In this document: piece by piece, positions 54,106 to 63,222 of the stretch | Numbering within the stretch: position 1 is the stretch's first letter | Layout of the letters: the number at the start of each line of letters is the position of its first letter | Source of the DNA: an uncultured Pelagibacteraceae bacterium | Lineage (GTDB): Bacteria; Pseudomonadota; Alphaproteobacteria; Pelagibacterales; Pelagibacteraceae | Direction: 5' to 3' | DNA length: 64,000 nt | NCBI GenBank assembly: GCA_902609915.1 | Contig: CACLTO010000002.1 | Coordinates: forward strand, 21,306 to 85,305 | Notes under the pieces: generated by a model | Seen by the model: only the letters and a program-made list of their open reading frames with translations | Database searches by the model: none | What the model was told of the DNA's origin: nothing | Made by a program: the position numbers and the translations under genes

Positions 54106-56502
54106 ATGGAGTTTAAAAAAATCCAATTAAATGGGTTTAAGTCTTTTGCAGATAAAACTAATTTCATTATAGAGAATGGTTTAACAGGTATAGTTGGACC
54201 TAATGGATGTGGAAAATCCAACATTGTTGAGTCTTTAAGGTGGGTCATGGGGGAAACATCCGCAAAGAGTATGCGTGGATCAGGAATGGAAGATGTAATA
54301 TTTTCAGGAACATCAAATAAAGCATCTAAAAACATTGCTGAGGTGTCGGTAACTGTAAACAACGAAAATAATGTAGGGCCTATCCAATATAGAGAATTGG
54401 GAGAAGTAAACGTCAGAAGAAAAATAGAGAAAGATAAAGGCTCAAAATTTTTTATTAATGATAAAGAAGTTAGAGCTCGTGACGCTCAAATGTTTTTTGC
54501 AGACTTATCAACAGGGGCACACTCTCCATCAATGATAAGTCAAGGACGTATTGGTGCTATTGTTACAGCTAAGCCAGCAGACCGAAGAGCAATTCTTGAG
54601 GAAGCTGCTGGAATTTCAGGTCTACACGTGAGAAGGCATGAGGCTGAATTAAGACTAAGTGCTGCTGAAAATAATCTTAAAAGAGCAGATGAGTTAAGAC
54701 GTCAACAAGAAAGACAACTTTTTAATCTTCAAAAACAAGCTGAGGAAGCTGCAAAATATAAAAATATGTCTGAAGATATAAAAAAGATAGAAGCAGGTTT
54801 ATATTATTTAAAATTGTTAGAAATCGATAAGGAAATAAAAGTAGAAAATGAAATTAATCTTGAAGCAGAGACTGAGGTAACAGATTTTAACAATAAAATT
54901 ATGGATCTAGAAAAACTGATAAAATCTGAGACTGATAAGGTTACACCGTTGAGAGAAAAAAATATTGAAAATTTATCAAAAATACAGCGACTTAATCTTG
55001 AGCTTCAAAGCCTTGATGAACAAAATATAAGAATACAAGATGAAATTGAAAATATAAAAAAAACACTTCAAACATTTGAAGAAGATATTAACAGAGAGAA
55101 AGGTATAGTGATTGATGCAAATTCAAATGAAAAAAGACTAAAAGAGGAAAAAAATGAACTCATAGAGATTGACTCAAAATATTATGAGACTGAAAAAAAA
55201 TCTGGTGATGACTTAAATTCTTCAAAAGAAAGACTACAAGCTGAAATTGAAAAAGTTAAAGAATTTATTAACTCACATAAAAATCAAGAAGCTATATCTG
55301 TGCTCAATAAATGTAAATTGCTAATTGAAGAATATGCTAGCAGTTACAGTAAAAATGAAAATATCAAAAAGGAGTCTATCAAAAGAAATGAAAGGATAAA
55401 GATAATAGATAAAGAAATAGAAAGTTGGAAAAATTTATCATTAAACTCTGAGAAAATGTTATCCGAGCTCACTGAAAGAAAAGGTAAAATGAATTCACAA
55501 CTTGATAAATTGGATAACCAACCCAAATTACAAGCTGAAAAAAAAGGCCAAATAACAGAAGGGTTAAGAATTTCTGAAAAAGAAAAAGATGAAAATGAAG
55601 AAATTATAAATTCAACAGATGAAAAGATTGAAAACTTAAGATTTCAATTAAATGAAATTCAAGAACAATCAATTCAGATTAGAGAAAGAAAAGCAAGCTC
55701 TGGAGCAACGATTGATGGATTAAAAAAAAGAAAAAACGATTTAATTGATAGAATTAATTCTGAATTAAATTTGTCTGAAGTAAATATTTTAGAAAATTCT
55801 AATTTATTTGGAGTTGAAGAATTGCCAGATGCAGTAAACCAAGAAGATTTATTAGATAAGAAAAAGCAAGAAAGAGAGAAACTTGGTTCCGTTAATTTAA
55901 AAGCTGATGAAGAAACAAATAAATATCAGATTGAGATTAAAAAGATGGAGGAAGATCGTGCAGATTTAGTTTCAGCTATTGTAAAACTGAAAGATAGTAT
56001 CAATGAACTTAATCAAAAAGGTAGAGAAAGATTAATTGAAGCTTTTGATAAAGTTGATAGAAAATTCAATGAGGTTTATACAAAATTATTTAATGGAGGT
56101 AATGCCAAACTAGAACTAGTAGATGCTGAAGATCCACTAGAAGCAGGATTAGAAATGTTAGTAAGTCCACCAGGCAAACGTCTACAATCAATAACTCTGC
56201 TATCGGGTGGAGAGCAAGCACTTACAGCGCTATCTTTAATATTTGCTGTTTTTTTAACAAATCCATCTCCAATTTGTGTGCTTGATGAAGTAGATGCACC
56301 TCTTGATGATGCAAATGTAACAAGATTTTGTAGTTTACTTGAGGAACTTACGAAAATTACAAATACTAAATTTATAATAGTTACTCATCATGCTTTAACC
56401 ATGTCTAAAATGAACAGACTATATGGAGTAACAATGCCTGAGAAAGGTATCAGCCAACTTGTTGCTGTAGATCTACAAAAAGCAGAAAGTATGGTTGCCT
56501 AG
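54106..56502 (+). CDS. smc: Short SMC protein without a recognisable hinge
   Basis: The 798-residue chromosome condensation ATPase is much shorter than usual SMC (about 1150). Both head halves are intact: Walker A GPNGCGKSN (residues 31-39), SLRWVMGETSAKSMRG, signature LLSGGEQALTALSL (about 698-711), and Walker B ICVLDEVDAPLDD. The coiled-coil arms run about 165-660. Where the hinge dimerisation domain normally lies there is only a short helical link (NSHKNQEAISVLNKC), without the glycine-rich hinge sequence. There is no sign of a frameshift, so the gene looks functional. How it dimerises is unclear. Confidence 0.93.
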   Translation: MEFKKIQLNGFKSFADKTNFIIENGLTGIVGPNGCGKSNIVESLRWVMGETSAKSMRGSGMEDVIFSGTSNKASKNIAEVSVTVNNENNVGPIQYRELGEVNVRRKIEKDKGSKFFINDKEVRARDAQMFFADLSTGAHSPSMISQGRIGAIVTAKPADRRAILEEAAGISGLHVRRHEAELRLSAAENNLKRADELRRQQERQLFNLQKQAEEAAKYKNMSEDIKKIEAGLYYLKLLEIDKEIKVENEINLEAETEVTDFNNKIMDLEKLIKSETDKVTPLREKNIENLSKIQRLNLELQSLDEQNIRIQDEIENIKKTLQTFEEDINREKGIVIDANSNEKRLKEEKNELIEIDSKYYETEKKSGDDLNSSKERLQAEIEKVKEFINSHKNQEAISVLNKCKLLIEEYASSYSKNENIKKESIKRNERIKIIDKEIESWKNLSLNSEKMLSELTERKGKMNSQLDKLDNQPKLQAEKKGQITEGLRISEKEKDENEEIINSTDEKIENLRFQLNEIQEQSIQIRERKASSGATIDGLKKRKNDLIDRINSELNLSEVNILENSNLFGVEELPDAVNQEDLLDKKKQEREKLGSVNLKADEETNKYQIEIKKMEEDRADLVSAIVKLKDSINELNQKGRERLIEAFDKVDRKFNEVYTKLFNGGNAKLELVDAEDPLEAGLEMLVSPPGKRLQSITLLSGGEQALTALSLIFAVFLTNPSPICVLDEVDAPLDDANVTRFCSLLEELTKITNTKFIIVTHHALTMSKMNRLYGVTMPEKGISQLVAVDLQKAESMVA

Positions 56503-56517
56503 TTTAGCAGATTTCTA

Positions 56518-56790
56518 ATGTCTAAAGATCCATTTAAAACTCGCTTAGAGATTGCAAAAAAAAAGGCTTTTGATAAAGAAAGTAAAAAAAAGCCTAATCC
56601 TTCTCCTATTGGCAATGCTTTTAAACTAAGTACCGAGCTAGTTGCTTCAGTAGCTGTAGGGACAATTATTGGGTTTATTTTAGACACGACCTTTGGTACT
56701 AAACCATGGTTAATTTTAATATTTTTTTTTGTAGGTGTAACTGCTGGGATAATGAATGTAATTAAATCTGCAAAAAAAATGCAAAAATAA
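56518..56790 (+). CDS. atpI: ATP synthase protein I
   Basis: The 90-residue membrane protein has two hydrophobic segments (ELVASVAVGTIIGFILDTTFG and PWLILIFFFVGVTAGIMNV) after a basic amphipathic N-terminus, the AtpI pattern. It assists assembly of the c-ring of F0. It begins the F0 operon 15 bases after smc. Confidence 0.9.
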   Translation: MSKDPFKTRLEIAKKKAFDKESKKKPNPSPIGNAFKLSTELVASVAVGTIIGFILDTTFGTKPWLILIFFFVGVTAGIMNVIKSAKKMQK

Positions 56791-56805
56791 TTCGAATAAA
56801 AAAAT

Positions 56806-57540
56806 ATGGCTGCAAATCCAATGACACAATTCGAGGTTTATAGAATTGGTCCTGAAATTAAAGTAGGTGCTTTTGATATTTCATTTACAAACGCTAGTTT
56901 GTTTATGATCGTAAGTTCTTTAGCTATTTTAATAGTATTTAATCTTGGATCAAAAAAGAATTCCCTAATACCCAGCAAAATTCAGCTATTAGCTGAATTA
57001 AGTTATACCTTTGTGTCAAAAATGATTAGTGACACTGCAGGTTCTAAAGCAAAACCTTATTTTTCGTTTATATTCTCTTTATTTATGTTTGTACTTTTTT
57101 GTAATATGTTTGGAATGATTCCATATACTTTTACAGTTACAAGTCACATTATTGTGACTTTCATGTTAGCAGCTTTTATCTTCATAGGAGTAACGATAAT
57201 TGGTTTTGTTAAACACGGATTTGGATATCTAAAATTATTTGTACCAAGCGGAGTTCCTGTGGTGCTTTTACCTTTAATTATTATTATTGAAATTATCTCG
57301 TATTTAAGTAGACCTGTTAGTCTATCTGTTAGGCTTTTTGCCAACATGATGGCTGGTCACACTATGATGAAAGTATTCGGAGGCTTTGTTGTAAGTCTTG
57401 GAATAGTCGGTGGATGGCTTCCACTGAGTTTTTCGGTTGCTTTAACAGGTTTGGAGATATTAGTTGCTTTTCTTCAAGCATATGTTTTTGCAATCTTAAC
57501 CTGCATCTATTTGAATGATGCATTAAATTTACACCATTAA
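56806..57540 (+). CDS. atpB: ATP synthase F0 subunit a
   Basis: The 244-residue membrane subunit forms the proton half-channels next to the c-ring. Typical are the N-terminal PMTQFEVYRIGP, NMFGMIPYTFTVTSHI, and the channel helix SRPVSLSVRLFANMMAGHTMMKVF with the essential arginine. It is followed by FLQAYVFAILTCIYLNDAL. It lies between atpI and atpE. Confidence 0.97.
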   Translation: MAANPMTQFEVYRIGPEIKVGAFDISFTNASLFMIVSSLAILIVFNLGSKKNSLIPSKIQLLAELSYTFVSKMISDTAGSKAKPYFSFIFSLFMFVLFCNMFGMIPYTFTVTSHIIVTFMLAAFIFIGVTIIGFVKHGFGYLKLFVPSGVPVVLLPLIIIIEIISYLSRPVSLSVRLFANMMAGHTMMKVFGGFVVSLGIVGGWLPLSFSVALTGLEILVAFLQAYVFAILTCIYLNDALNLHH

Positions 57541-57546
57541 ATAACA

Positions 57547-57553
57547 TAGGAGG
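57547..57553 (+). promoter_or_regulatory. Near-perfect Shine-Dalgarno for atpE
   Basis: TAGGAGG lies five bases before the atpE ATG. Subunit c is needed in several copies per complex, so a strong ribosome site here fits stoichiometric translation; few other genes in this window have one. Confidence 0.7.
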
Positions 57554-57558
57554 ATATA

Positions 57559-57786
57559 ATGGAATTAGAAGCAGCAAAAATGATCGGAGCAGGCTTGGCA
57601 GCAATAGCCTTAGCTGGTGCTGGAGTTGGTATTGGAATAATCTTTGGAAATTATTTGTCAGGTGCAATGAGAAACCCATCTGCAGCTCAAAAACAGTTTC
57701 CAAATTTGCTTTTAGGATTTGCATTAGCAGAGGCAACAGGATTATTTGGATTGGTAGTTGCGTTAATCATTCTTTTTGCATTTTAA
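57559..57786 (+). CDS. atpE: ATP synthase F0 subunit c
   Basis: The 75-residue hairpin has two membrane helices joined by the polar RNP loop (R38-N-P40). The proton-carrying carboxylate is E58 in GFALAEATGLFGLV. The glycine-rich first helix (AGAGVGIGIIFG) packs the ring. The residues seen fit a proton-type, not a sodium-type, ring. It is preceded by a strong ribosome binding site. Confidence 0.97.
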   Translation: MELEAAKMIGAGLAAIALAGAGVGIGIIFGNYLSGAMRNPSAAQKQFPNLLLGFALAEATGLFGLVVALIILFAF

Positions 57787-57790
57787 GTAA

Positions 57791-58381
57791 ATGATTAAAA
57801 AAATATTTTTTCAGTCAATATTTTTCAATCTCTTATTTTTCAAAGAGGTTTTTGCAGCTGAAAGTGGTGGTATGCCCCAATTAAATCCAGAATTTTGGAT
57901 TTCCCAAATATTTTGGTTAACAATTACCTTTGGAGCTCTTTATATAATTTTATCAAAACTTATTCTACCAAAAATTAGTTTAAATTTAGAACTAAGAAAG
58001 TCTCAGATACAAGATAATATTGAGGCAGCGGAGAAACAAAGGGAAAACAGTGAGGCTAAGCTCAAAGAGTTTGATGATATAATCAAAAAAAGTAAGTTGA
58101 AAGCAAAAAAAAACTATCAAGAAGCGAGAGAGAATGCTCTTAAAGAAATTAATTTTAAAAGAGAAGCTTTGGACAAACAAATTGATGAAGAAATTAAAAA
58201 AACAGAACACGAAATTAAAATATTAAAAAAAAGCGCTCCTGAAAAAATTAATAAAATTGCAATCGAAAGTTCATCCGAGTTAGTTAAAAAATTAATTGGT
58301 GCTGAAGTAAATAATAGTAGCATTTCAGCTATTGTTGACGATTTATCAAAAAGAAATGGAGATAAGTATTATGGTAATTGA
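57791..58381 (+). CDS. atpF': ATP synthase F0 subunit b'
   Basis: The 196-residue stalk subunit has an N-terminal signal-like stretch, one membrane helix (QIFWLTITFGALYIILSKLILP) and a long charged coiled coil. In alphaproteobacteria b and b' form a heterodimeric stator, and this first copy is b'. It overlaps atpF by 11 bases. Confidence 0.9.
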   Translation: MIKKIFFQSIFFNLLFFKEVFAAESGGMPQLNPEFWISQIFWLTITFGALYIILSKLILPKISLNLELRKSQIQDNIEAAEKQRENSEAKLKEFDDIIKKSKLKAKKNYQEARENALKEINFKREALDKQIDEEIKKTEHEIKILKKSAPEKINKIAIESSSELVKKLIGAEVNNSSISAIVDDLSKRNGDKYYGN

Positions 58382-58868
58382 TGCAACATTTTGGGTAGCT
58401 GTTTCTTTTGTTCTTTTTTTTAGTGGTTTAGTTTATCTCAAGGTACCACAAAAAATAAATGAAATACTTAATAAATTGATTTCAGATATTAAAAATGAAA
58501 TTGATGAAAGTGAAAAACTTAGGACTGAAGCAAAAACCCTTTTAGATAATGCGCAAAAAAAACTTGATACTGCTCAATCTGTAAGCAATGAAATTTTAGA
58601 ACAAGCAAAAAAAGAAAGCAATAACCTTATTATAGAGCTAAATAATAAATTTCATAAATCGTCAGAAATCAAAAAAAACGCAATAGAAAGCAAGATAACT
58701 CAAATGAAGGACGCTGCAATTAAAGAGATAAAAGATGCTTCAATAAATATTGCGATAGAGTCTGTAAAAAAAATAATAACTACATCGGTTGATAAATCTA
58801 AGCTTGATAACTTGTTTCAAAAAAATTTAGGTGAAACAAAACAAGAGTTAAAAAAAATCAACTCATAA
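58371..58868 (+). CDS. atpF: ATP synthase F0 subunit b
   Basis: The ATG at 58371 yields 165 residues beginning MVIDATFWVAVSFVLFFSGL, a single membrane anchor followed by a long helical stalk. The longer frame from 58332 adds 13 residues encoded inside atpF' and is less likely. It ends the F0 operon; the F1 genes (atpHAGDC) are not in this window, as usual for alphaproteobacteria. Confidence 0.92.
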   Translation: MVIDATFWVAVSFVLFFSGLVYLKVPQKINEILNKLISDIKNEIDESEKLRTEAKTLLDNAQKKLDTAQSVSNEILEQAKKESNNLIIELNNKFHKSSEIKKNAIESKITQMKDAAIKEIKDASINIAIESVKKIITTSVDKSKLDNLFQKNLGETKQELKKINS

Positions 58869-58894
58869 TATCCTTACAATTTTCTCAAAAAAGC

Positions 58895-58900
58895 TATAAA
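58895..58900 (+). promoter_or_regulatory. Putative -10 element of the carotenoid operon
   Basis: TATAAA lies in the 40-base gap between atpF and crtI, eight bases before the crtI ATG. No convincing -35 is present, so the carotenoid genes might instead be read from the ATP synthase promoter. Low certainty. Confidence 0.25.
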
Positions 58901-58908
58901 TTATCAAA

Positions 58909-60369
58909 ATGAATTCCATTGTTATAGGTTCTGGGTTTGGAGGAATAGCTGCTGCTCTTCGTCTAAGATCTAAAGGGCATGAGGTTAAATTAATAGAAAA
59001 ACATCCAGATCTTGGAGGGAGAGCGAGAGTATTTCAAAGAAATGGATTTATTTATGATGGAGGTCCAACTGTTATAACTGCTCCATATTTGATTTATGAA
59101 TTGTTTGAACTGTTTCAAAAAGACCCAAAAAATTATATAAAATTATCTCCACTTAAAGTTTGGTACCAATTTATTTTTGAGGATAAATCTAAATTTAATT
59201 ATTCCGGTAACGAACTTGAAATGAAAAAGCAAATAAAAGAAATTAATGAAGATGATGTTAATGGATATGAACAATTAGTTAACTTTACTAAAAAAATTTT
59301 TGATAAAGGTTTTACAGAGCTTGCTGACGTTCCTTTCGATAAACCTTTTGTAATGATGCAACAGTTGCCAGCATTATTAAAATTAAAAAGTTATAAATCT
59401 GTATACTCTTTAGTTTCTTCTTATATTAAAAATGAAAAATTGCGAAGAATGTTAAGCATGCATCCATTACTAGTTGGTGGAAATCCTTTTACTACCACTT
59501 CTATTTACGGATTAATTTTATACTTAGAAAAAAAATGGGGTATTCATTACTCAATGGGTGGAACAGGAAATATTATTAAAGGTTTTGAGAAATTAATGAA
59601 AGAGGAAGGAATAAAAATAATTAAAGGTCGTGAGGTTACTAAAATTATAACAAATCAAAAAAAAATTACTGGCATTCAATTAGATAATCAAACAATAATA
59701 GAGTCTAACAATGTAGTTTGTAACGCAGATCCTCCAGCTGTATATGAAAAAATGTTAAATGGAAATACAAGAAATTCATTTCTTTTTAAATGGAAAAAAA
59801 ACAGAATGGAGTATTCAATGGGATTATTTGTTTATTATTTTGGTACTAAAAAAAAATATGAAAATGTTGAACATCATACGATTAAGTTTGGTACAAAGTA
59901 TAAAGAACATTTGGATGATATTTTTAATAATAAAAAATTGAATGATGATATTAGTTATTATCTTCACAGACCATCTGCTACTGATAAATCTATGGCTCCT
60001 GAGGGTAATGATTGTTTTTATGTTCTGGTTCCAGTACCAAATAATCAATCAAAATTAGACTGGAATGTTGAGGGACAAAAAATGAGAGATTTGGTTGTTG
60101 ATAAAATGCAACAAGATTTAATGCCAAATCTAAGAGAAAATATAGTTGAAGATTTTTATTTAACACCCGATTACTTTGAAAAAGATCTAAATACAAAATA
60201 TGGTTCAGGTTTTTCAATTCAACCAAAATTTTCACAGTCAGCATATTTTAGATTTCATAATAAATCTGAAATATATGATGGTCTTTATTTTGTTGGTGCT
60301 GGCACACACCCTGGGGCAGGTGTACCTGGAGTACTCTCATCAGCCAAGGTGTTAGATAAAATCTTATAA
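58909..60369 (+). CDS. crtI: Phytoene desaturase
   Basis: The 486-residue flavoprotein desaturates phytoene to lycopene. The FAD motif IVIGSGFGGIAAALRLRSKG is at the N-terminus (residues 4-23), with GGRARVFQRNGFIYDGGPT following. The C-terminal carotenoid-desaturase signature is GLYFVGAGTHPGAGVPGVLSSAK. It is the first gene of a retinal synthesis cluster, and its TAA overlaps the ATG of crtB by one base. It is membrane-associated by family. Confidence 0.97.
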   Translation: MNSIVIGSGFGGIAAALRLRSKGHEVKLIEKHPDLGGRARVFQRNGFIYDGGPTVITAPYLIYELFELFQKDPKNYIKLSPLKVWYQFIFEDKSKFNYSGNELEMKKQIKEINEDDVNGYEQLVNFTKKIFDKGFTELADVPFDKPFVMMQQLPALLKLKSYKSVYSLVSSYIKNEKLRRMLSMHPLLVGGNPFTTTSIYGLILYLEKKWGIHYSMGGTGNIIKGFEKLMKEEGIKIIKGREVTKIITNQKKITGIQLDNQTIIESNNVVCNADPPAVYEKMLNGNTRNSFLFKWKKNRMEYSMGLFVYYFGTKKKYENVEHHTIKFGTKYKEHLDDIFNNKKLNDDISYYLHRPSATDKSMAPEGNDCFYVLVPVPNNQSKLDWNVEGQKMRDLVVDKMQQDLMPNLRENIVEDFYLTPDYFEKDLNTKYGSGFSIQPKFSQSAYFRFHNKSEIYDGLYFVGAGTHPGAGVPGVLSSAKVLDKIL

Positions 60370-61220
60370 TGTCTAATAAGAATTATTTGTCAGTTTATGC
60401 TAAATCCTTTAATTGGGCAGGTTTTTTTTTACCAAAAAAAACATATAAAAAATGCTCTGCTTTATATGATTTTTGTAGAGTTGCTGACAATATAGCAGAT
60501 GATCAAGAAAAATTAGAAATCAAAGAAATTAAATTCAAACAATTCGAAAATGATTTTGCTCAAAAAAATTTTGATAATCCGATTATTAAAAAGATGTGGG
60601 ACCTTATTGATGAATTTGAAATTTCAGTGAAAATTATAGAAGATTTACTAGATGGTATTAAATCTGATATCAAAAATAAAGTGACGATGAATTCAAAAAA
60701 AGATTTATTAATTTATTCTTACAGGGTTGCTGGAACGGTTGGATTAATGATGGCCAAAATTTTAAAAGTTAATAAAAAAAGTTCACTAAAATCAGCTATT
60801 GATCTTGGTATTGCTATGCAACTTACAAATATATCAAGAGATGTAATTGAAGATTCTAAAATAAACCGATTTTATATTAATAAAGATTTCAAGGAAATTT
60901 ACTCAACTGTAAAACTTGCAGACACTTTTTATGATAACTCTTTTTATTCTATTAAAGAAATACCATTAATTTTTAGATTTTCGATTTTAGTAGCAAGGAG
61001 GATTTATAGAAAAATTGGATATAAAATTCTTAACAAAAAAACTTTTGAAAACTATAAAAAATCAGGAAAGATATATGTTTCTAATATTGAAAAGGTAATC
61101 GAGACTATTTTAGCAGTTTTTGACCTGATAAAACTGTCCTTAAATAATATTAAAGATGATAAAATTCAGCACAATCACTTTTTAATAAATGAGGAGATCA
61201 ATTTAAATGAGAGAATTTGA
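60369..61220 (+). CDS. crtB: Phytoene synthase
   Basis: The 283-residue prenyl synthase condenses two geranylgeranyl diphosphates to phytoene. The first aspartate-rich motif is YDFCRVADNIADD (about residues 33-45), and the second is ISRDVIEDSKINRFYI with the family NIxRDxxED pattern. The SFNWAGFFLP N-terminus also fits. It overlaps crtI by one base and crtY by 14. Confidence 0.95.
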   Translation: MSNKNYLSVYAKSFNWAGFFLPKKTYKKCSALYDFCRVADNIADDQEKLEIKEIKFKQFENDFAQKNFDNPIIKKMWDLIDEFEISVKIIEDLLDGIKSDIKNKVTMNSKKDLLIYSYRVAGTVGLMMAKILKVNKKSSLKSAIDLGIAMQLTNISRDVIEDSKINRFYINKDFKEIYSTVKLADTFYDNSFYSIKEIPLIFRFSILVARRIYRKIGYKILNKKTFENYKKSGKIYVSNIEKVIETILAVFDLIKLSLNNIKDDKIQHNHFLINEEINLNERI

Positions 61221-62274
61221 TTATACTATTATTGGTGGTGGTTGTGCAGGCTTATCTCTGGCATATGAATTAGAAATTCATGAAAAATTAAGAGACAAAA
61301 CTCTTGCAATTATAGAGCCAAGAGCTGAATACAAAAGAGACAAAACGTGGTCTTTTTGGAGGGTGATAACTCATAATTTTGAGGACTGTGTAAAAAAAAA
61401 TTGGGAAAACTTTTCAATTAATGTTCCAAATAAAACAAAGTATTTAGAATGTAAGAATTCTCCATATCAAAGTATAGATAGTGGATTGTTCTATGAAAAA
61501 ATTAATAACAAATTAAAAGAAAATAAAAATATTTTTTTCTTTAAAGATATAAGTGAAGTTAACACCAAAGATTCTTTTATATTTAATAGTGTTCCGTCAA
61601 TTAGAAAAAATTATCAAAATCTTTGGCAACATTTTTGTGGTGTTGAGATTGAAACTCGAAATAATTTTTTTGATGATGAAATTTTTAATCTTATGGATTT
61701 CGATTGTGATCAAAGAGAAAGTGTTCATTTTTTTTATACATTGCCCTATACAAAGAATTCAGCCTTAATTGAAACTACCTGGTTATCTAAATTGAATAAT
61801 AATTCCGAGAGGGATTATGATAAACAGATTAAAGATTATATTGAAAATCATTTAAAATTAAAAAATTACAAAATAACTTACAAAGAAGAAGGTGCAATAC
61901 CCCTATTCTACCCAATAAATAAAAAAGAAAAGAACAAAATAAATATTGGAACTGCTGGAGGTATGACTAGATTAAGTACGGGTTATACCTTTTTAAATAT
62001 TCAAGAGCATAGTAAGTATATAAGAGAAAATATTGAAAATATTGCTAATACTAAAGGATATAAAATTAGTTCTAAATACCAATATTTAGATGAAATATTT
62101 TTAAGGGTTCTTGAAAAACATCCAGATAAGATGCCTGATATATTCTTTAAAATGTTTAAGACATCACCAAAGACTGTTATAAAATTTTTATCTAATAAGA
62201 GTAATTTTTTTGAGGATTTTTCAATAATTTTAAAGATGCCTAAATTGACTTTTATTAAAGCATTATTTTATTAA
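61207..62274 (+). CDS. crtY: Lycopene beta-cyclase
   Basis: The 355-residue CrtY-type cyclase has the dinucleotide motif YTIIGGGCAGLSLAYELE (about residues 6-23), then KTWSFWR, a family signature. Near the middle are the FFYTLPYTKNSALIETTW segment and GTAGGMTRLSTGYTFLNIQ. It turns lycopene into beta-carotene. It is followed after 12 bases by blh. Confidence 0.95.
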   Translation: MREFDYTIIGGGCAGLSLAYELEIHEKLRDKTLAIIEPRAEYKRDKTWSFWRVITHNFEDCVKKNWENFSINVPNKTKYLECKNSPYQSIDSGLFYEKINNKLKENKNIFFFKDISEVNTKDSFIFNSVPSIRKNYQNLWQHFCGVEIETRNNFFDDEIFNLMDFDCDQRESVHFFYTLPYTKNSALIETTWLSKLNNNSERDYDKQIKDYIENHLKLKNYKITYKEEGAIPLFYPINKKEKNKINIGTAGGMTRLSTGYTFLNIQEHSKYIRENIENIANTKGYKISSKYQYLDEIFLRVLEKHPDKMPDIFFKMFKTSPKTVIKFLSNKSNFFEDFSIILKMPKLTFIKALFY

Positions 62275-62286
62275 TCGGATTAAAAA

Positions 62287-63222
62287 ATGAATAACAAAAT
62301 TAAGGTAATCAATTTTAATCATTCTTTTATTTTTTTTTTATTTTGTAATTTTTTTTCATTAATAAATCTAAAAATAAGCAGTTTTACAATCTCGCCATTA
62401 GTTTGCTTATTCTTAATTTTAAGTATTGGTATATCTCATGGATCGCTTGACAATTATAAGGGGAGAAAACTTTTTAAGATTTTTGGAATTAATAATTTTT
62501 TAATTTTTTACTTTTCCTATATTTTAATTGCCCTTATTGTAATAATTTTATGGACAGTTATACCATATATTTCTTTGATTACTTTTTTGTTTATAGCCTC
62601 ATATCATTTTGGTAAGGAAGATACTCAATTTTTAATAACTGAAAATGCATATTATTATCAATTATTATTTTTATTAAAAGGTTCTCTGATAATTTTTGCA
62701 CCAATGTATTTTCATTTTGATGAAACAATATTGATATTTAAATTATTGCTTATTGAAAATGATTCTTTCTATAATTTTTTAGATTTTATAGAGTCTAATA
62801 AAATATTGATTTATGCCATTATTCTCTCAACTTTATCAAATGTTTTATTATTCGCTAAAAATTTTGAATTTAAAAAATTCACAATCTTTTTTGATTTCTT
62901 TTCAATTATAATTGTTAATTATTATTTTTCTCCATTAGTAGCTTTTACAATTTATTTTTGTTTTTTACATTCAGTAAGACACAGTATTTCATTAATGTCT
63001 GAGCTAAATTCAAATGACCTTGTAAATGGATTAAAAATATTTATTAAAAAGGCATTACCACTTACAATTCTAACAGCTATTTTTTGTCTGATCTGGCTTT
63101 ATTTATTAAATAATACTTACAATTTTGATAACTCAATTATCAAAATTATATTTATAGGTTTGGCGTCTTTGACCTTTCCACATATATTACTTGAATATTT
63201 GATTGAAAAAAATGAAAAATAA
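62287..63222 (+). CDS. blh: Beta-carotene 15,15'-dioxygenase (Blh)
   Basis: The 311-residue integral membrane enzyme cleaves beta-carotene into two retinals, the chromophore of rhodopsins. Conserved histidines lie in helix segments: SIGISHGSLDNYKGRKLF, SYHFGKEDTQF, and CFLHSVRHSISL (iron ligands by family). Several hydrophobic helices span it. Its presence implies a retinal-binding protein elsewhere in the genome, probably proteorhodopsin. It overlaps ispH by 11 bases. Confidence 0.94.
   Translation: MNNKIKVINFNHSFIFFLFCNFFSLINLKISSFTISPLVCLFLILSIGISHGSLDNYKGRKLFKIFGINNFLIFYFSYILIALIVIILWTVIPYISLITFLFIASYHFGKEDTQFLITENAYYYQLLFLLKGSLIIFAPMYFHFDETILIFKLLLIENDSFYNFLDFIESNKILIYAIILSTLSNVLLFAKNFEFKKFTIFFDFFSIIIVNYYFSPLVAFTIYFCFLHSVRHSISLMSELNSNDLVNGLKIFIKKALPLTILTAIFCLIWLYLLNNTYNFDNSIIKIIFIGLASLTFPHILLEYLIEKNEK

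Noticed and set aside
57362..57736. Minus-strand 124-residue frame
   Set aside because: Antisense across atpB and atpE, both well conserved genes.
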